Source of the DNA: Erinaceus europaeus
Lineage: Eukaryota; Chordata; Mammalia; Eulipotyphla; Erinaceidae
Assembly: GCF_950295315.1 (NCBI RefSeq)
Contig: NC_080175.1
Location: forward strand, 71,369,109 to 71,433,108
Length of the DNA stretch: 64,000 nucleotides
Reading direction: 5' to 3'
Each line of letters begins with the position of its first letter. Positions within the stretch are counted from its first letter, which is position 1. Position numbers and translations under genes: made by a program. Below are positions 11,020 to 22,549 of this stretch, in pieces. The notes beneath the pieces were generated by a model that was not told where the DNA came from, ran no database searches, and saw only the letters and a list, made by a program, of their open reading frames with translations.

Positions 11020-11172
11020 TTTTAAAAGATTTATTTGTTTGTTGATGAGAAAAATAGGAGGACAGAGAAAAAGTCAGTCATCACTCTGGTACATGTGCTG
11101 CCAGGGATCAAACTCAAGACTTCATGCTTGTGAGTCCAATGTTTTATCCACTGTACCACCTCCCGGGCTACC
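11020..11172 (-). mobile_element. SINE, family C
   Basis: Minus-strand copy of a second tRNA-like family: GATTTATTTG tail complement, TCACTCTGGTACATGTGCTGCC, then a CCACTGTACCACCTCCCGGGC head. Compare plus copies at 11437 and 40300. Confidence 0.8.
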
Positions 11173-11329
11173 CAAATGATTTACATCTAGTACTTTTTTT
11201 TGGCATGTTGTGCTTGGATACTGAATTAAAAGATTGAGTAAAGGGGGGAAAAGACCCATTTTTTCTTGAAACAAAACATAAGCACATGTAAGAAATTGCA
11301 TTAGGCCTTCCAAAACAACCTAACTACCT

Positions 11330-11420
11330 TGATCAGAAGAGCTTAGGACTTTGATGGTAGGTGTGATGTGGAACTATACCCTCTAATCTTACAATCTTGT
11401 AACCTAATTAAAAAATATAT
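11330..11420 (+). mobile_element. L1 3' terminus fragment
   Basis: GTGTGATGTGGAACTATACCC and CAATCTTGTAACC match the 3' end block of the L1 3' UTR found at 22330-22375. Very short, so low weight. Confidence 0.45.
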
Positions 11421-11436
11421 TAACAAAGACAATGAG

Positions 11437-11595
11437 GGGTCCTAGAGGTGGCGCAGTGGATGGGGCATTGGACCCTTGAGCTGGAGGTCCTGACTTCGAT
11501 CCCTGGCAGCACATGTACTGGAGTGATGTCTGGTTATTTCACTCTCTCTTCCCCTATCTTTCTCATTAATAAAAATAAATAAAATCTTTTAAAAA
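11437..11595 (+). mobile_element. SINE, family C
   Basis: Reads GGTGGCGCAGTGGATGGG (A-box-like) then TTCGATCCCTGGC (B-box-like), then CTCTCTTCCCC and an AATAAA-rich tail. tRNA-derived layout, about 150 bp. Confidence 0.85.
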
Positions 11596-11599
11596 AAGA

Positions 11600-12900
11600 C
11601 AATAATGACTTGGAAAAAATAAAATAAAAATACTTTAGCCTGTGGTTAGGACAAAAATGAATTTTTGATAGGATGATTTAGTTTATGTTGAGAACACTGG
11701 CAAGGAAGAGAAATATAATGAATGGAGAAAATATTTTTGAGAGCACATGATAGGAAGTACCTCCAAAAGAGGAAAGAGAAAAGATTTTAACTGCAAAAAA
11801 TGTGCTTCAATTTTTACCAAAAAGGCTGCATAGTAATGGAACCTAAAATTGACATCATACTTCCAGGCTCTGATATGAAAGCTAGATGGAGAAGGGAAAA
11901 AAAAAAAGAAAAAGAAATTTAAGTATATAAATGAAAATCCTACACTGGAAAAGTCACTTCCATAGTCTTCAAAAAAAAAAAAAGTGAATCAGATAAATTC
12001 CACTCTGTAGATATCATGAGTCTTATGTCTCATTTGTAATGTGATTACAAGACAGGTATGGGTCCTTTTGGTAACTATCTAGACAATTGGTGAACAAAAG
12101 GTGAAGAAAGGGATTAGCGTTATTGATAAAGTATGAAAAGTTGGGTCAATATTTCCACAGTGAATTTTGATTTATGTAAATACAAAGACTAATTCTTTTT
12201 CATTACCCTTGAAATATTACCAAATGTTGATTACATTACTTTCACATACACAAAAACTTAATGCATTTGATTAATAGACCTCTGAGTCTAATGTTTTGAT
12301 CACAGTGTAGTTAAATAGGAAATAAATAGCATAGAAATGCAAAATATTGTAAGTAGTATATATAAAAATGCATGTTCAAAAATTCTTGTAAGTGGTAACT
12401 TAGTTAATTGAAGTTAATAAAAGCTTTGCACATAATAATATGCGGATGTAATCAAATCGATAGAATAAATAATGAGCTATAAACAGTTCACTTTTTAAAG
12501 ACATAAATATTCAATTAATAACATAAATATGTATATTATAGATACAATTAATAAACATATATAGGATCTTTGAAATGACAAATATTAAAGACATGAACAA
12601 AGATCACTGTCAAGATTAGTATCTAAAAAAATACAACATAGCACTGACAATGAGGAAGAACTCATCACTTAAAACATCATTTAAAAAATTTGCATTTTTG
12701 GTACAATGACACAGAAGATCTTCCATAAGTCCTTCTGAAAAGCACAAAGCAAATTCTTTATAAATAATAACAGATAAAAAAATAATAACAAATATACATA
12801 TATAGAGACAGCAAAAGACCTTGGCTCCAAAGCTTCCTTTAATGTGATAGGAGCCTAGCTTGAAACTGGGTTACACATATCCAAGTGAACTAGTTCACCA
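11600..12900. other. no gene seen
   Basis: AT-rich with A runs at 11898 and 11972. No frame over 60 codons before 12860, and that one (12860-13072) is a CT-rich repeat. Confidence 0.5.
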
Positions 12901-12904
12901 GTTC

Positions 12905-13010
12905 ACAAATAAACTTCCTCTCTCTCTGTCTCTCTCTGTCTCTGTCTCTCTCTTTTCCCCACTAGGATTATCACAAGGGCTCAGTGCTTGCAAAAATGTA
13001 TTGCTTTCAC
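12905..13010 (-). mobile_element. old SINE remnant, CT-rich
   Basis: A (TCTCTCTG)n-like stretch followed by GGATTATCACAAGGGCTCAGTG, the complement of the long-form SINE tail block. Confidence 0.5.
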
Positions 13011-13019
13011 TATTTCCCC

Positions 13020-14285
13020 ATTTTTATATAATTTTCATTGATTTTATAATGATTGACAAGACTGTAGGATAAGGGGGTAGAATTCTATACAATTCCCACC
13101 ACCAGAGTCCCATATCTCACCCCCTCCATTGGAAGCTTCCTTATTCTTCATCTTTCTGGGATAAATTGTATGGATCCAGGGTCATTATAGGGTGCAGAAG
13201 GTGGAATGTGTGGCTTTCGTAATTGCTTCTCTGCTGAACAGGGCATTGGCAGGTGAATTCATACTACTAGCCTGTTTCTGTCTTTCCCTAGTAAGGTAGT
13301 GCTCTGGAGAGGTGGGATTTCAGTACACAATGGTGAGTTTGTCTGCCTAGGGAAGTCAGGTTGGTGTCCTGGTAGCAACTGCAACATGGCGATTGAAAAG
13401 CATTAAGATACAAAGCAGAACAAATTGTTTAATAACAAGGAACCTAAAGGAAAGAATATAGCAGGGGGCCGGCGGTAGTGCAGCTGGTTAAGCACATGTG
13501 ATACAAAGCACAAGGACCTTAAGGATCCTGGTTAGAGCCCCTGGCTCTCCACCTGCAGGGGGTTGCTTCTCAGGTGGTGAAGCAGGTCTGCAGGTGTCTA
13601 TCTTTCTCTCCCCCCTGTCTTCCCCTCCTCTCTCAATTTCTCTCTGTACTAACAACAATGACTACAATAATAGTAACAACAACATGGATAAACAACAAGT
13701 GCAAGTGCAACAAAAGGAAAAAAAATGGCCTCCAGGAGCAGTGGATTCATAGTGTAGGCACTGAGGTACAGCAATAACCCTGGAGGCAAAAAAAAAAAAA
13801 AAAAAGGAAAGGAAAGGGAAGAATATAGCAGATGAGATTTGGAGGTCTCCATTTTGGAAGAAGCTATGAAGTCTATTTTACATATATATTACAAGGGGCC
13901 CATGACTTTACTAATTTTTGCCTGATCCTGACAGCTAACATGCAGATGGGATATAGGTATTGTCTGGGGAGATGGTTTCAGAGTTAGGAAATAGGACTAG
14001 ACAACTGGATCAGGGTAGAGAGTAGCTCCCAAGTATAGGACAAGTATATAAATACCATTAACTGTAGACCCCATCGATCTGATTTGGGGCACATACCTAT
14101 TTATATTTAGCACAGGTGCCTGTGTAACCTCTGCATCCCTGTAGGTCTGCGCTCACATTCCATGGTCAATAGGTAGGAACATTCTAGGCTGCACTCATTT
14201 CAGGACCTGTCTTCCTGGAGTGACAGAGTAAGTTGATATTCCCTAAACAAGTCAGAAAGGACAGATACCAACTAGCCTACTTCTT
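13020..14285 (-). mobile_element. old L1 3' UTR (Y and X modules), split by a SINE
   Basis: The minus strand carries the long L1 3' UTR: terminus at about 13025-13130 (GGATAAGGGGGTAGAATTC side), then Y at 13840-14090 and X at 14090-14225. A family A SINE at 13465-13818 interrupts it. No ORF2 remains, so it is 5'-truncated. Confidence 0.8.
13465..13818 (+). mobile_element. SINE family A, long form, nested in L1 3' UTR
   Basis: Family A unit plus the extra GGCCTCCAGGAGCAGTGG block ending in CCCTGGAGGC and a poly-A of about 18. The 13-bp TSD AAGAATATAGCAG (13452-13464 and 13819-13831) is perfect. Confidence 0.93.
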
Positions 14286-14289
14286 TAAT

Positions 14290-15870
14290 TTATTCCCTAA
14301 CTCTGTTAATACCACAAGCTCACCATGTTTCTAAGACAATCTAGAGCTCTCTGTTTAATTTATTCCCTTACTCATAATCACATCATCATTGCCAAGTTAC
14401 ACAGATTCTTAGTAACAACATAGCTTAAGAATTGTCCCTCTGCATTTCTAATATTTCATGATGTGTAGCAGTCGTGTTATCTTTCACTATCTTTCACCAA
14501 AACTATTGCTCTGACTTCCTAATTCACTTTAACTTTTAGATTCCATCTTGCATCTGTGTGCTATTTCTGGCTATCTTCCAGATAATGTGCATCTGGTCTC
14601 ATTGAGGCTATGGTTAAATAGTTATAGTGATTTACACTGTTCATAAAACACCCCACCAGCAATTCTTGATTGATATTTCACCATACCTTTCTCTTAAGTC
14701 TATAGCTGGTGACAAACCTAGATGATTACAACTACTTTTGCTGACTGTGTTGCTTCAAACTACTGTGCATTTGTCCGCTGAACCAACTATGTTTATCTTT
14801 CTACCTGGTTACTTCCTAGCATTTTTAAAACACATTTTCAAAAATATATCTGGGAAAATTATGATTTTACTCTGTTTACCTATAATCATATGACTTATTG
14901 CAGAACTCTAACTTTTCAAATCAGCAAATATCAGCATCCAAGCACATCAGTTTGCATATTACACAATCTGTTTTAAGGCAACTAAATGCCTAAGAAGGCA
15001 AATTTCATCTTAGTTATGTGGTTGGCCATCATTATTCATTTATATGCTAATTCAGATAAAAAGCCATATTATATAATAATGATAGGTATTCCAGAAGTCT
15101 ATGTGCCTAATACCTTTTTAACACATAATTTAATATTGCAATTCAGGAACCAGCAGTAAAACTTAATGCCTTCTGTTGTTCTGCAAATCTGTTTGATTAT
15201 TTCCTTAAGGAAATAGTGTCAAACACTGACTTCTCAGTTGAAGGGGCAGTTAGGTCTTAAAATCTGTTATGGCTCACTGGGTTTCTAAGTTGTACACATA
15301 ATTGTTAGAGAAAGTTAAATGACTGTGTAAAACAACAAGGAAAAAATAGATGGTATGTAATGTGAAATCCTTTCCATTCGCTGTAGAACATAGTGCCCAT
15401 CAACATTAATGAAAGAACCACTCTAAAAGACGATGCTCACAAAAGTGTGTTTATGTTTCTCTTAGAGAATTACTTTTAATAAAAGTCAGGAACAAAGCAT
15501 TTAACGAATAACTTTATAGCACTAATGAACTAGTAATTTTATGAAATTACTTTATAGGAATTAAATGGACTTTAAAGATCTGCCTATGAAAAAAAGAGAA
15601 TTTAATTATCCCCATTTTACTACATGAAGGCTACATATTGAAAGTTTCACTTCCCTGTGGCTGGAAGACAGTTCACCCCAGAGAGTACAAGTACTGTTGC
15701 GTTTAAGGTCCTAGAGTTGAGACTTAGAGTTGTACTGCTGTGCTCTAATGTTTCTCCTCTCTTTATTTGTCTTTCCCTTTTGAAAAAAAGAAACAGAAAA
15801 ATTGGCTGGGGAGCATACTTAGAGATTCTGAATTCATTCCCTATCAATGCAAAAACACTGATACTTTAAA
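14290..15870. other. no gene seen
   Basis: No coding frame over 70 codons. A short stretch at 15650-15790 has a GTCCTAGAGTTGAGAC segment that may be a decayed SINE head, too weak to call. Confidence 0.45.
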
Positions 15871-15877
15871 AAAAAAT

Positions 15878-16066
15878 TAAGTATTTATTTATTGGATTGA
15901 GACAGCCAGAAATTGAGAGGGAGGGGACAAGAGACAAAGAGACACCTACAGCCCTGCTTCACCACTTGAAAAGCTTTCCCCATGCAGGTGGGGGCTGGGG
16001 GCTCGAACCTAGGACTTTGAGCATTGCAACATGTGCATTCAACCAGGTGTACCACCACCCAGCCCC
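15878..16066 (-). mobile_element. tRNA-derived SINE, family B
   Basis: Minus-strand copy of a third family: TATTTATTTATTGGATTGAGA tail side, GACACCTACAGCCCTGC body, GGGGGCTCGAACC B-box complement and a CCACCACCCAGCCCC head end. Confidence 0.88.
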
Positions 16067-16530
16067 AATACTAATACTTTTCTACAAATACAAGTAACTC
16101 ACATATGGATAAAGGACAAAGAGTCCCTCTTTTTATTTGAAGTCATGATGATTCATAAAGTGAAGTTAATATAAACAAATGTTCCTTTGTGTTTCACCAT
16201 TTTCAGCTAAATTTTCATTTGGCTTAAGTAGGTAACATTCTTCTTTTTTTTTTCTTTTAGTTTTTTTAGTGACTGCCTTAATGAATAGTTTAAATTACAG
16301 AAATAATAGTCTAAGATACAGTTCAATATTTTTTTTGTTTATCCACAGAGTTGTGAAATATTGCCATAATTCTGTTACAGAAACTTCCATTATCCAGGAA
16401 AATTCCTTCAAGTTTATTTGCAGTTAACCCTGTCTCCAATCCAGCACTCATCAACAAGCCTTTTATCTTCACTCTCCAGATGGAGATTTGCTTTTTTTCA
16501 TATAAGTGAAGTCATAAGATTTGGGGTTTT

Positions 16531-16722
16531 GGGAGTCAGGCTGTAGCTTCGGGTTAAGCGCAGGTGGCGCAAAGCACAAGGACCGGCTTAAGGATTCCGG
16601 TTCAAACCTCGGCTCCCCACCTGCAGGGGAGTCCACAGGCAGTGAAGCAGGTCTGCAGGTGTCTATCTTTCTCTCCTCCTCTCTGTCTTCCCCTCCTCTC
16701 TCCATTTCTCTCTGTCCTATCC

Positions 16723-16754
<32 letters not shown>

Positions 16755-16784
16755 GAGCAACAAAAGGGAATAAATTAAAAAAAA
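16531..16784 (+). mobile_element. tRNA-derived SINE, family A
   Basis: Full-length, with a CAA-repeat tail (16722-16755). TSD AAGATTTGGGGT at 16516-16527 and 16785-16796. Confidence 0.93.
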
Positions 16785-16799
16785 AAGATTTGGGGTCTT

Positions 16800-17815
16800 T
16801 TGTATTTTACTTGTTTAACTTAAACAGACTTCTAGGTACATAGTACTGGTAACATTTTTTAAAAAATGTACTTCTATGTGCATGCAATATTTCATAGTAC
16901 ATACTTAAAAGACTGAACTAACACTATTAAAATGTTATAAAGGAAACAGTCTTGGCTAATGTATCAGTTCTTGCATTCAAAATATTGATGTCTAAAATAT
17001 GACTAAACTAAGAAGCTATAATCAAAATCATAGAATTATAAATGGAGAGTAGAAATCTATCTTTTTCACTCGTATCTCTCTTAGTTGAGAATTCATCTGA
17101 GTTTTTTTTTTGAAAGCAGTATCAGACATAAATGTAAAGAAACTTTTTTTTTTGTTTTGTATATAGATCACTTACTTGGGGGGGGGGCGATGGCTATTAT
17201 AAGACAGTTGCAGCTACCTGTGTATCTGAGAGGCACCACATCCACTGATAGCTGAAGTCTTCCCTCCACACTATACTGGGCAGCTTTCTAGAAGGATGAA
17301 CAGATATCATTTGGGGCAGGAGAGGAAGCTTCAGAACTACATTTAATGATTCAGGGAACTTTGCTCTTGGTGGTGATTATCAACCCTCAGAAGAAAAACT
17401 CAGGGGTGCAGGCAGATGGGGTTTGAAAGTGGGTCAGGCAAAGACACACCGAAAATGGTATGGGAATGACAGGAAAAGCTGTCAGGTTGGGTTTTAGTAT
17501 TAAATGAGGTAAACAAGCATGTGAGGCATTAAGGGATTAATCCTGACAATCTTTGGGGGCAAAAGCTGAGTAAGCAATTTGAGTTGAAAGTAAGGGTTAC
17601 AGACAAATCACACCATGCTCTTAGGAATAAATGAACTGACCTTAACATCAGAAGCCCATTCTTCTGGCATTTTTTAGTGCCGACCCACATAGAATATTGA
17701 GTAGCAAGAGCAAATTAAAAAAAAAAAAAAGAAAAGAAAAATAATGTCTCCATAGTTCTATTTAGTACTTAACAGGAGTAGTCTGCACAGTTAAGTACCT
17801 GGCAGAAAATGATGA
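16800..17815. other. no gene seen
   Basis: Contains a G9 run near 17180 and T and A runs. No coding or recognised repeat signal, although 17190-17690 is less AT-rich than its surroundings. Confidence 0.45.
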
Positions 17816-17819
17816 TTAC

Positions 17820-18090
17820 TAAATATTTCTTGAGTGGCCAGGCAATAGCATATCCACTAGTGCATGCATGTTACAATACACAAGGATCTAAAGTCAACTC
17901 TGGTTTCCACCCACAAGCAAGAGGAGAGCTTTTTAAGGTCTCTCTCTCTCTCTCCTCCTCCTCTCTCTCTCTCTCTCTCTCCTCTCTCTCCTCTCTACTT
18001 TCTCCTCTCTCTCTCTCTCTCTTTCTCCTTCTCTATATTCCTTTTCCCTTTCAATTTCTCTCCATATCAAATAAATACATAAATAATCAT
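17820..18090 (+). mobile_element. SINE family B with expanded CT tract
   Basis: Head GTGGCCAGGCAATAGC, a decayed B-box region, then a CT stretch (17938-18035) and an AAATAAATACATAAATAA tail. Confidence 0.7.
17938..18035 (+). repeat. CT-rich microsatellite
   Basis: Interrupted (CT)n and (CTC)n expanded from the pyrimidine body of the SINE. Confidence 0.9.
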
Positions 18091-18094
18091 GTTA

Positions 18095-18395
18095 ACTGAG
18101 ATAAGCCAGAAAGAGGATGAATATAAGATGAACTCACTCATGGACAGATGTCGAGAAATAAGAACAGAAAAGGAAACACAAAGCAGAACTTGAACTGGGA
18201 TTGGTGTAAGGCAGGGGCTGGGGGGCGGGGTGGGTAGGTTCAAGTCCTGGTTGGTGCTTGCTGATGAAGGAGGATGAGAGTGTTTTTTTAGAAATCTGAG
18301 AAACTTTACACATGTAGCAGCAACTATAACTACTATAAACCATGAAATCCCCCCAAAATATACAAAAATAAAATATGTATATTAAATAAATACCT
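18095..18395 (+). mobile_element. L1 3' end (ORF2 tail and short 3' UTR)
   Basis: TAACTGAGATAAGCCAGAAAG marks the end of ORF2. The 3' UTR follows, with the GGGGTGGGTAGGTTCAAGTC block and an A-rich end. Confidence 0.75.
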
Positions 18396-18399
18396 ACTT

Positions 18400-18768
18400 C
18401 TTGAATTGGCATTTATTTGTGCCAGTGGAGATTGTTTGCCTCTACATCACTGAGGGCAGTATTTTTCTCAGTGTGGCTTCATCTGAAGTCCTCTGCCCAC
18501 ACTGCCCAGGTGTCACTCTTCTAATCAGGCTGCCATTGTCACTCAGATACAACTCCACACAGAAACACCCCTCGAAATTATGCCAGTATGAAGGGAATGG
18601 CCTTTTCTTTAATTATTTTTGAGCTTCTAATTAACTTTTATAGAGACAATGTTGTTTTATATGACTGTTGTCTCAGGAGTACAATCTCACTCCCACCCCA
18701 CCCCCATAGCCAGAAAGCCCTCCACTAAAGGGCCCTTTCATTTCTGTGCAGGACACTGAGCCCGAACT
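18400..18768. other. no gene seen
   Basis: A GC-richer stretch at 18425-18600 is open in one frame (18401-18622) but has no domain. It could be an ancient repeat. Confidence 0.4.
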
Positions 18769-18783
18769 TACAACCCTCTTCTT

Positions 18784-19074
18784 TTTTTTTAATTTTTTTA
18801 AATTTTTATTTATTTATTCCCTTTTGTTGCCGTTGTTGTTTTATTGTTGTAGTTATTATTGTTGTCATTGTTGTTGGATAGGACAGAGAGAAATGGAGAG
18901 GGGAGGGGGAAGACAGAGAGAGGGAGAGAAAGAGAGACACCTGCAGACTTGTTTCACCGCTTGTGAAGTGACACCCCTGCAGGTGGGGAGCCAGGGCTTG
19001 AACCAGGATCCTTATGTGGGTCCTTGTGCTTAGCGCCACCTGGGCTTAATACGCTGCGCTACAGCCCGACTCCC
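18784..19074 (-). mobile_element. tRNA-derived SINE, family A
   Basis: Full-length minus copy. TSD TACAACCCTCTTCTT / TACGACCCTCTTCTT (18769-18783 and 19075-19089), one mismatch. Confidence 0.93.
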
Positions 19075-19099
19075 TACGACCCTCTTCTTACAACCCTCT

Positions 19100-19350
19100 C
19101 CATTGCTTCTATTAGTGACCTTAGAAAGTATAGGGAGTTCTGGTGGTGGGAATTGTGTGGGGTTGTACCCATCTTATCTTATGGGTTTTGTCAATGTTTC
19201 CTTTTTATAAATAGAAATCAAAAGAAATAGGAAAGCTTACCAAGGGAGGGGATGGGAATTGTGTGGAATCATATGCCTCTTATCCTATAGTCTTGTCAAT
19301 CCATTTTATAAATAAATAAAAATAAATAAATAAATAATTTTTTAAAAAGA
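19100..19350 (+). mobile_element. two L1 3' termini in tandem
   Basis: The GGTGGGAATTGTGTGG...TTGTCAAT terminus block occurs at 19146-19215 and again at 19250-19310, each followed by an A-rich tail. They look like two short L1 3' end insertions or one internal duplication. Confidence 0.7.
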
Positions 19351-19419
19351 AAGCAGACACAGGCTAAGTGTTTATATGTACTTCCCTATGTCTGTTTCCT
19401 TGGTGTGTTCTCTGTGGGG

Positions 19420-19592
19420 GTGGGGGCAGGGGCATACTTGGTTGAGTGCATACAAGTTCAAGCCGCTGCTCCTCACTTGCAGGGGAGATGCTTCACTAGT
19501 GGTGAATCAGGGCTGCAGATGTCTTTCTCTCACCTTCTCTACCCCAATTCCCCAGAGATAACCATGGTATAAATTAAAAATAAATTAATTAA
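19420..19592 (+). mobile_element. SINE family B fragment
   Basis: Plus-strand GTTGAGTGCATACAAGTTCAAGC, CTTGCAGGGGAGATGCTTCAC and the pyrimidine body. The head is partly lost. Confidence 0.65.
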
Positions 19593-19593
19593 T

Positions 19594-20835
19594 GTGATCT
19601 GGGGCCCATATTCAGCTTAGAAACCTGTGTGACCCCTGCATCCCTGTAGATCTGAGCTCACGTTCTGTGGCCATGAGCAGGAACATTCCAAGCTGCCCCA
19701 ATTTCAGGACCCATCTTCTTCAGGCGTAGCATAGAGTATATTGTCCAGCTTCCCTTTGGGGGATAGAACATTCTCTACCTTTGTTGATCCAAGTTGAGGA
19801 CAAGATCCTATGGGGGCCCACAAAGGGGTCTATTGTGTTGTTCCTGATAGAGAACACCGATCACCGATAACAATGGAGAGGGGGATTTCTTCAAGGTCTA
19901 GGCCCATCATGTCTGTTTGGGAATCTCAGGACTCCCCGACTAGGGCCCTAGCTGATGGGTTGGCCTGAGAGTCACAAAGAGTCATCCTTAAAGTATGCCA
20001 GTCCCTTGCCCTTATTCAGCTTTTGTAGTCCTTGCTTTGCTAAAGTTAGCTTTGGAGTGACTGAGGGAAGTATAATAGAAAGTAGATGAGGAGGGTTTCT
20101 AAATAGACACTATTTCATTATGAACTCAAATTGATGGGGTTTATAGTCAACAATATTTATACACCTTTCCCATATTTGGGACATACTCTCTCCCCTGATC
20201 CAGCTTTCTGGTCCTTTTCCCAGCCATAACATCATCTCCCCAGACAATCACTTGGATCCACCTGAATATCAGATTTCAGGCTCAGGGGAAAAAAACAAAC
20301 TAGTATAGCCACAGGCCATTTGGAATATAACTAAAACATGCGTACTAGCTATCTACAAAACAGAGACCTCTCCCCCCCCTCCCCTCCAATTCTTCATCTG
20401 CACTATTCTAGCCTCTAGGTCCATGATTGTTCAACAATTTGTTTGGCTTTGTATGTTAACTCTCTTTTCAGTCACCAGGTTCCAGATGCTAGCATGATGC
20501 CAACCAGACTTCCCTGGACAGACAACCCCACCAATGTGTCCTGGAGCTCTGATTCCCCAGAACCCCGCCCCACTAGGGAAAGAAAGAGACAGGCTGGGAG
20601 TATGGATCGAACTGTCAATGCCCATGTTCAACAGGGAAGCAATTACAGAAGCCAGACCTTCCACCTTCTGCATCCCATAATGACCATGGGTCCATGCTCC
20701 CAGAGGATTAGACAATAGGAAAGCTATCAAGGGAGAGGATGGTATACAGAGTTCTGGTGGTGGGAATTATATAGAGTTGTACCCCTCTTATCCTATGGTT
20801 TTGTCAGTGTTTCCTTTTTATAAATAAATAAATTT
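19594..20835 (+). mobile_element. L1 3' UTR with 5' inversion
   Basis: 19597-20125 is the X' module in inverted orientation. It is joined at about 20126 to the Y' module and terminus in the plus orientation (20126-20835). The inverted part begins at the base where the direct part would continue, so almost nothing is lost at the junction. A possible 9-bp TSD, ATTAATTAA (19584-19592 and 20841-20849), is low complexity. Confidence 0.8.
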
Positions 20836-20939
20836 TAAAGATTAATTAAGATTTAAATTTTAAAGATTAATTAATTTATTTATTAATCATGTAAAATCAT
20901 TTGGTATTTGGAGAAAAATATCCACTGAGTACACTTCAG

Positions 20940-21210
20940 ACAAAGGCTCACTTTGCTTGTTTGTTTGTTGACATTGCCAGGGCTTCACTGATCTGGGGTG
21001 ACTTTTTCATACATACGGAGAGAGAGAGAGAGAAGGAGGGAGGAAGGAGGAAGGGAAGGAGGAAGAGAGAGAGAGAGAGAGAGAAGAGTCTACAAAAGAA
21101 TTCACTTGGATAATGCAGTTTGGTTCCCCATGCACATAATCCAAGTTTGAGCATTGTCTGTGGTGTCTCCCCCACCCACCCCAGTGCCCCCACCACCATC
21201 CCTACCTTCT
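20940..21210 (-). mobile_element. old SINE with expanded GA tract
   Basis: TTGCCAGGGCTTCACTGATCTG and a GAGAGAG core match the old SINE layout on the minus strand. The interior expanded at 21018-21088. Confidence 0.55.
21018..21088 (+). repeat. GA/GGAA-rich microsatellite
   Basis: (GA)n with GGAA and GAAG interruptions. Confidence 0.9.
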
Positions 21211-21308
21211 TTCTCTCTACTTGAAAAAGTTACCCTTTTTTTTCTGACAACAGCAAGAAGAAAAGGAATGGTTGTTTTGCTTTTTGTTTTTTAAAGAAAA
21301 AAACAGGT

Positions 21309-22420
21309 TATTAGCTTCTTGTCTGATGTATTGTATGTAAAGATCTTTTCCTGTTCTGTGAGGGGTCTCTGGGTGATGGTTTCTCCTTCTGTACAGAAGC
21401 TCTTCAATTTGATATAGACCCATTGGATTATTTTTGTTTCAGTTTTCCTTGCAATTCTGTTACTATCACCAAAGATGGCCTTGAGATTTAGATGGGAAAG
21501 TGTTCAACCAATATTCCTCTAGGTATTTGATAGTTTCTGGTGTAATATCCAGGTCCTTGATCTATTTGAAGTTAAATTTTGTTTCTGGTGAAATCATGTG
21601 GTTCAGTTTCATTCTTCTGCACTTTTCAACCTAGTTTTCCCAGCACCATTTACTAAACTGCTTTCCTTCCTCCACTTAATACTTTGGGCCCCCTTATCAA
21701 AAATTAGATATCCATAGATGTGGGGGGGTTATTTCTCAGCTTTCAATTTTCATTTCAGTACCAGGTAGTTTTGATTATTCCCAAATAACTTGCTTAATAA
21801 TAACTATCTATTACACTCTGAAACTCTAAGACAACAAGGAACCTTCCTCATCCTCTATAAAGCCAATATTTCCCCCAGTCCTGGAACCTCTGGAGCTTAG
21901 CAAATTTTCCTTCATGCTTCTCTTAGTCCATATCATTTGCATCTGCTGATCTCAACCAAATCAAAACAAGCAGTACCACCTCTACATGTTTCACTTTGAA
22001 TGGTGTCCAGAGATGTCAGGTGTAGAATGTCAACATTTCAGCTCCATTGCTCTGCCACCAAGTTGCAGATGTTACCATGATGACCTGACTTCCCCGGGCA
22101 GACAACCTCACCAATGTGTCCTAGAACCCCACCTCTCCAGAGCCACTAAAAAAAGATAGAAACAGGCTAGACATATAGATCAACCTGCTAATACTCATGT
22201 TCAGTGGAGAAGCAATTACAGAAGCCAAACCTCCCACCTTCTGCACCCCAGAATGACCCTGGGTCCATACTCCCAGAGGGAAAAAGAACAGGAAATATTC
22301 CAGTGAAGGGTATGGGATACATAACTGGTGGTAGCAGTTGTGTGGAACTGTACCTCTCTTATCCGACAATCTTGTCAATATTCATTAAATTAAAAAGAAA
22401 AGAAAAATAAAGAAAGAAAG
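21309..22420 (+). mobile_element. L1 with 5' inversion and internal loss
   Basis: 21309-21780 is mid-ORF2 on the minus strand (complement of the FDKGAQSI to HTSDK region). 21781-22400 is the long 3' UTR on the plus strand. The C-terminal part of ORF2 and the proximal 3' UTR are missing between them. Flanks AAAGAAAAAAACAGG (21294-21308) and AAAGAAAGAAACAGAGG (after the tail) suggest a TSD, but are A-rich. Confidence 0.75.
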
Positions 22421-22549
22421 AAACAGAGGTAAATATATCACATCATTCAAGCTATGCCCAAAATTATGGGGCCAACTTCAACCTGGGACCTGTGTATGAC
22501 TAAGAAGTCATCTTCTGCAGCAAGCTGTTTTGCTGACTCCACATTTCTT

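Noticed and set aside
18401..18622. possible exon in a GC-richer stretch
   Set aside because: No splice-site pair, no domain and stop-free by only 73 codons. Kept as unannotated sequence.
20431..20730. opposed frames of about 90-99 codons that recur at other L1 3' UTR copies (22603-22917, 57689-58009, 57872-58147)
   Set aside because: Recurring frames looked like a conserved ORF, but they lie in the L1 3' UTR, exist on both strands, and change in length and frame between copies.
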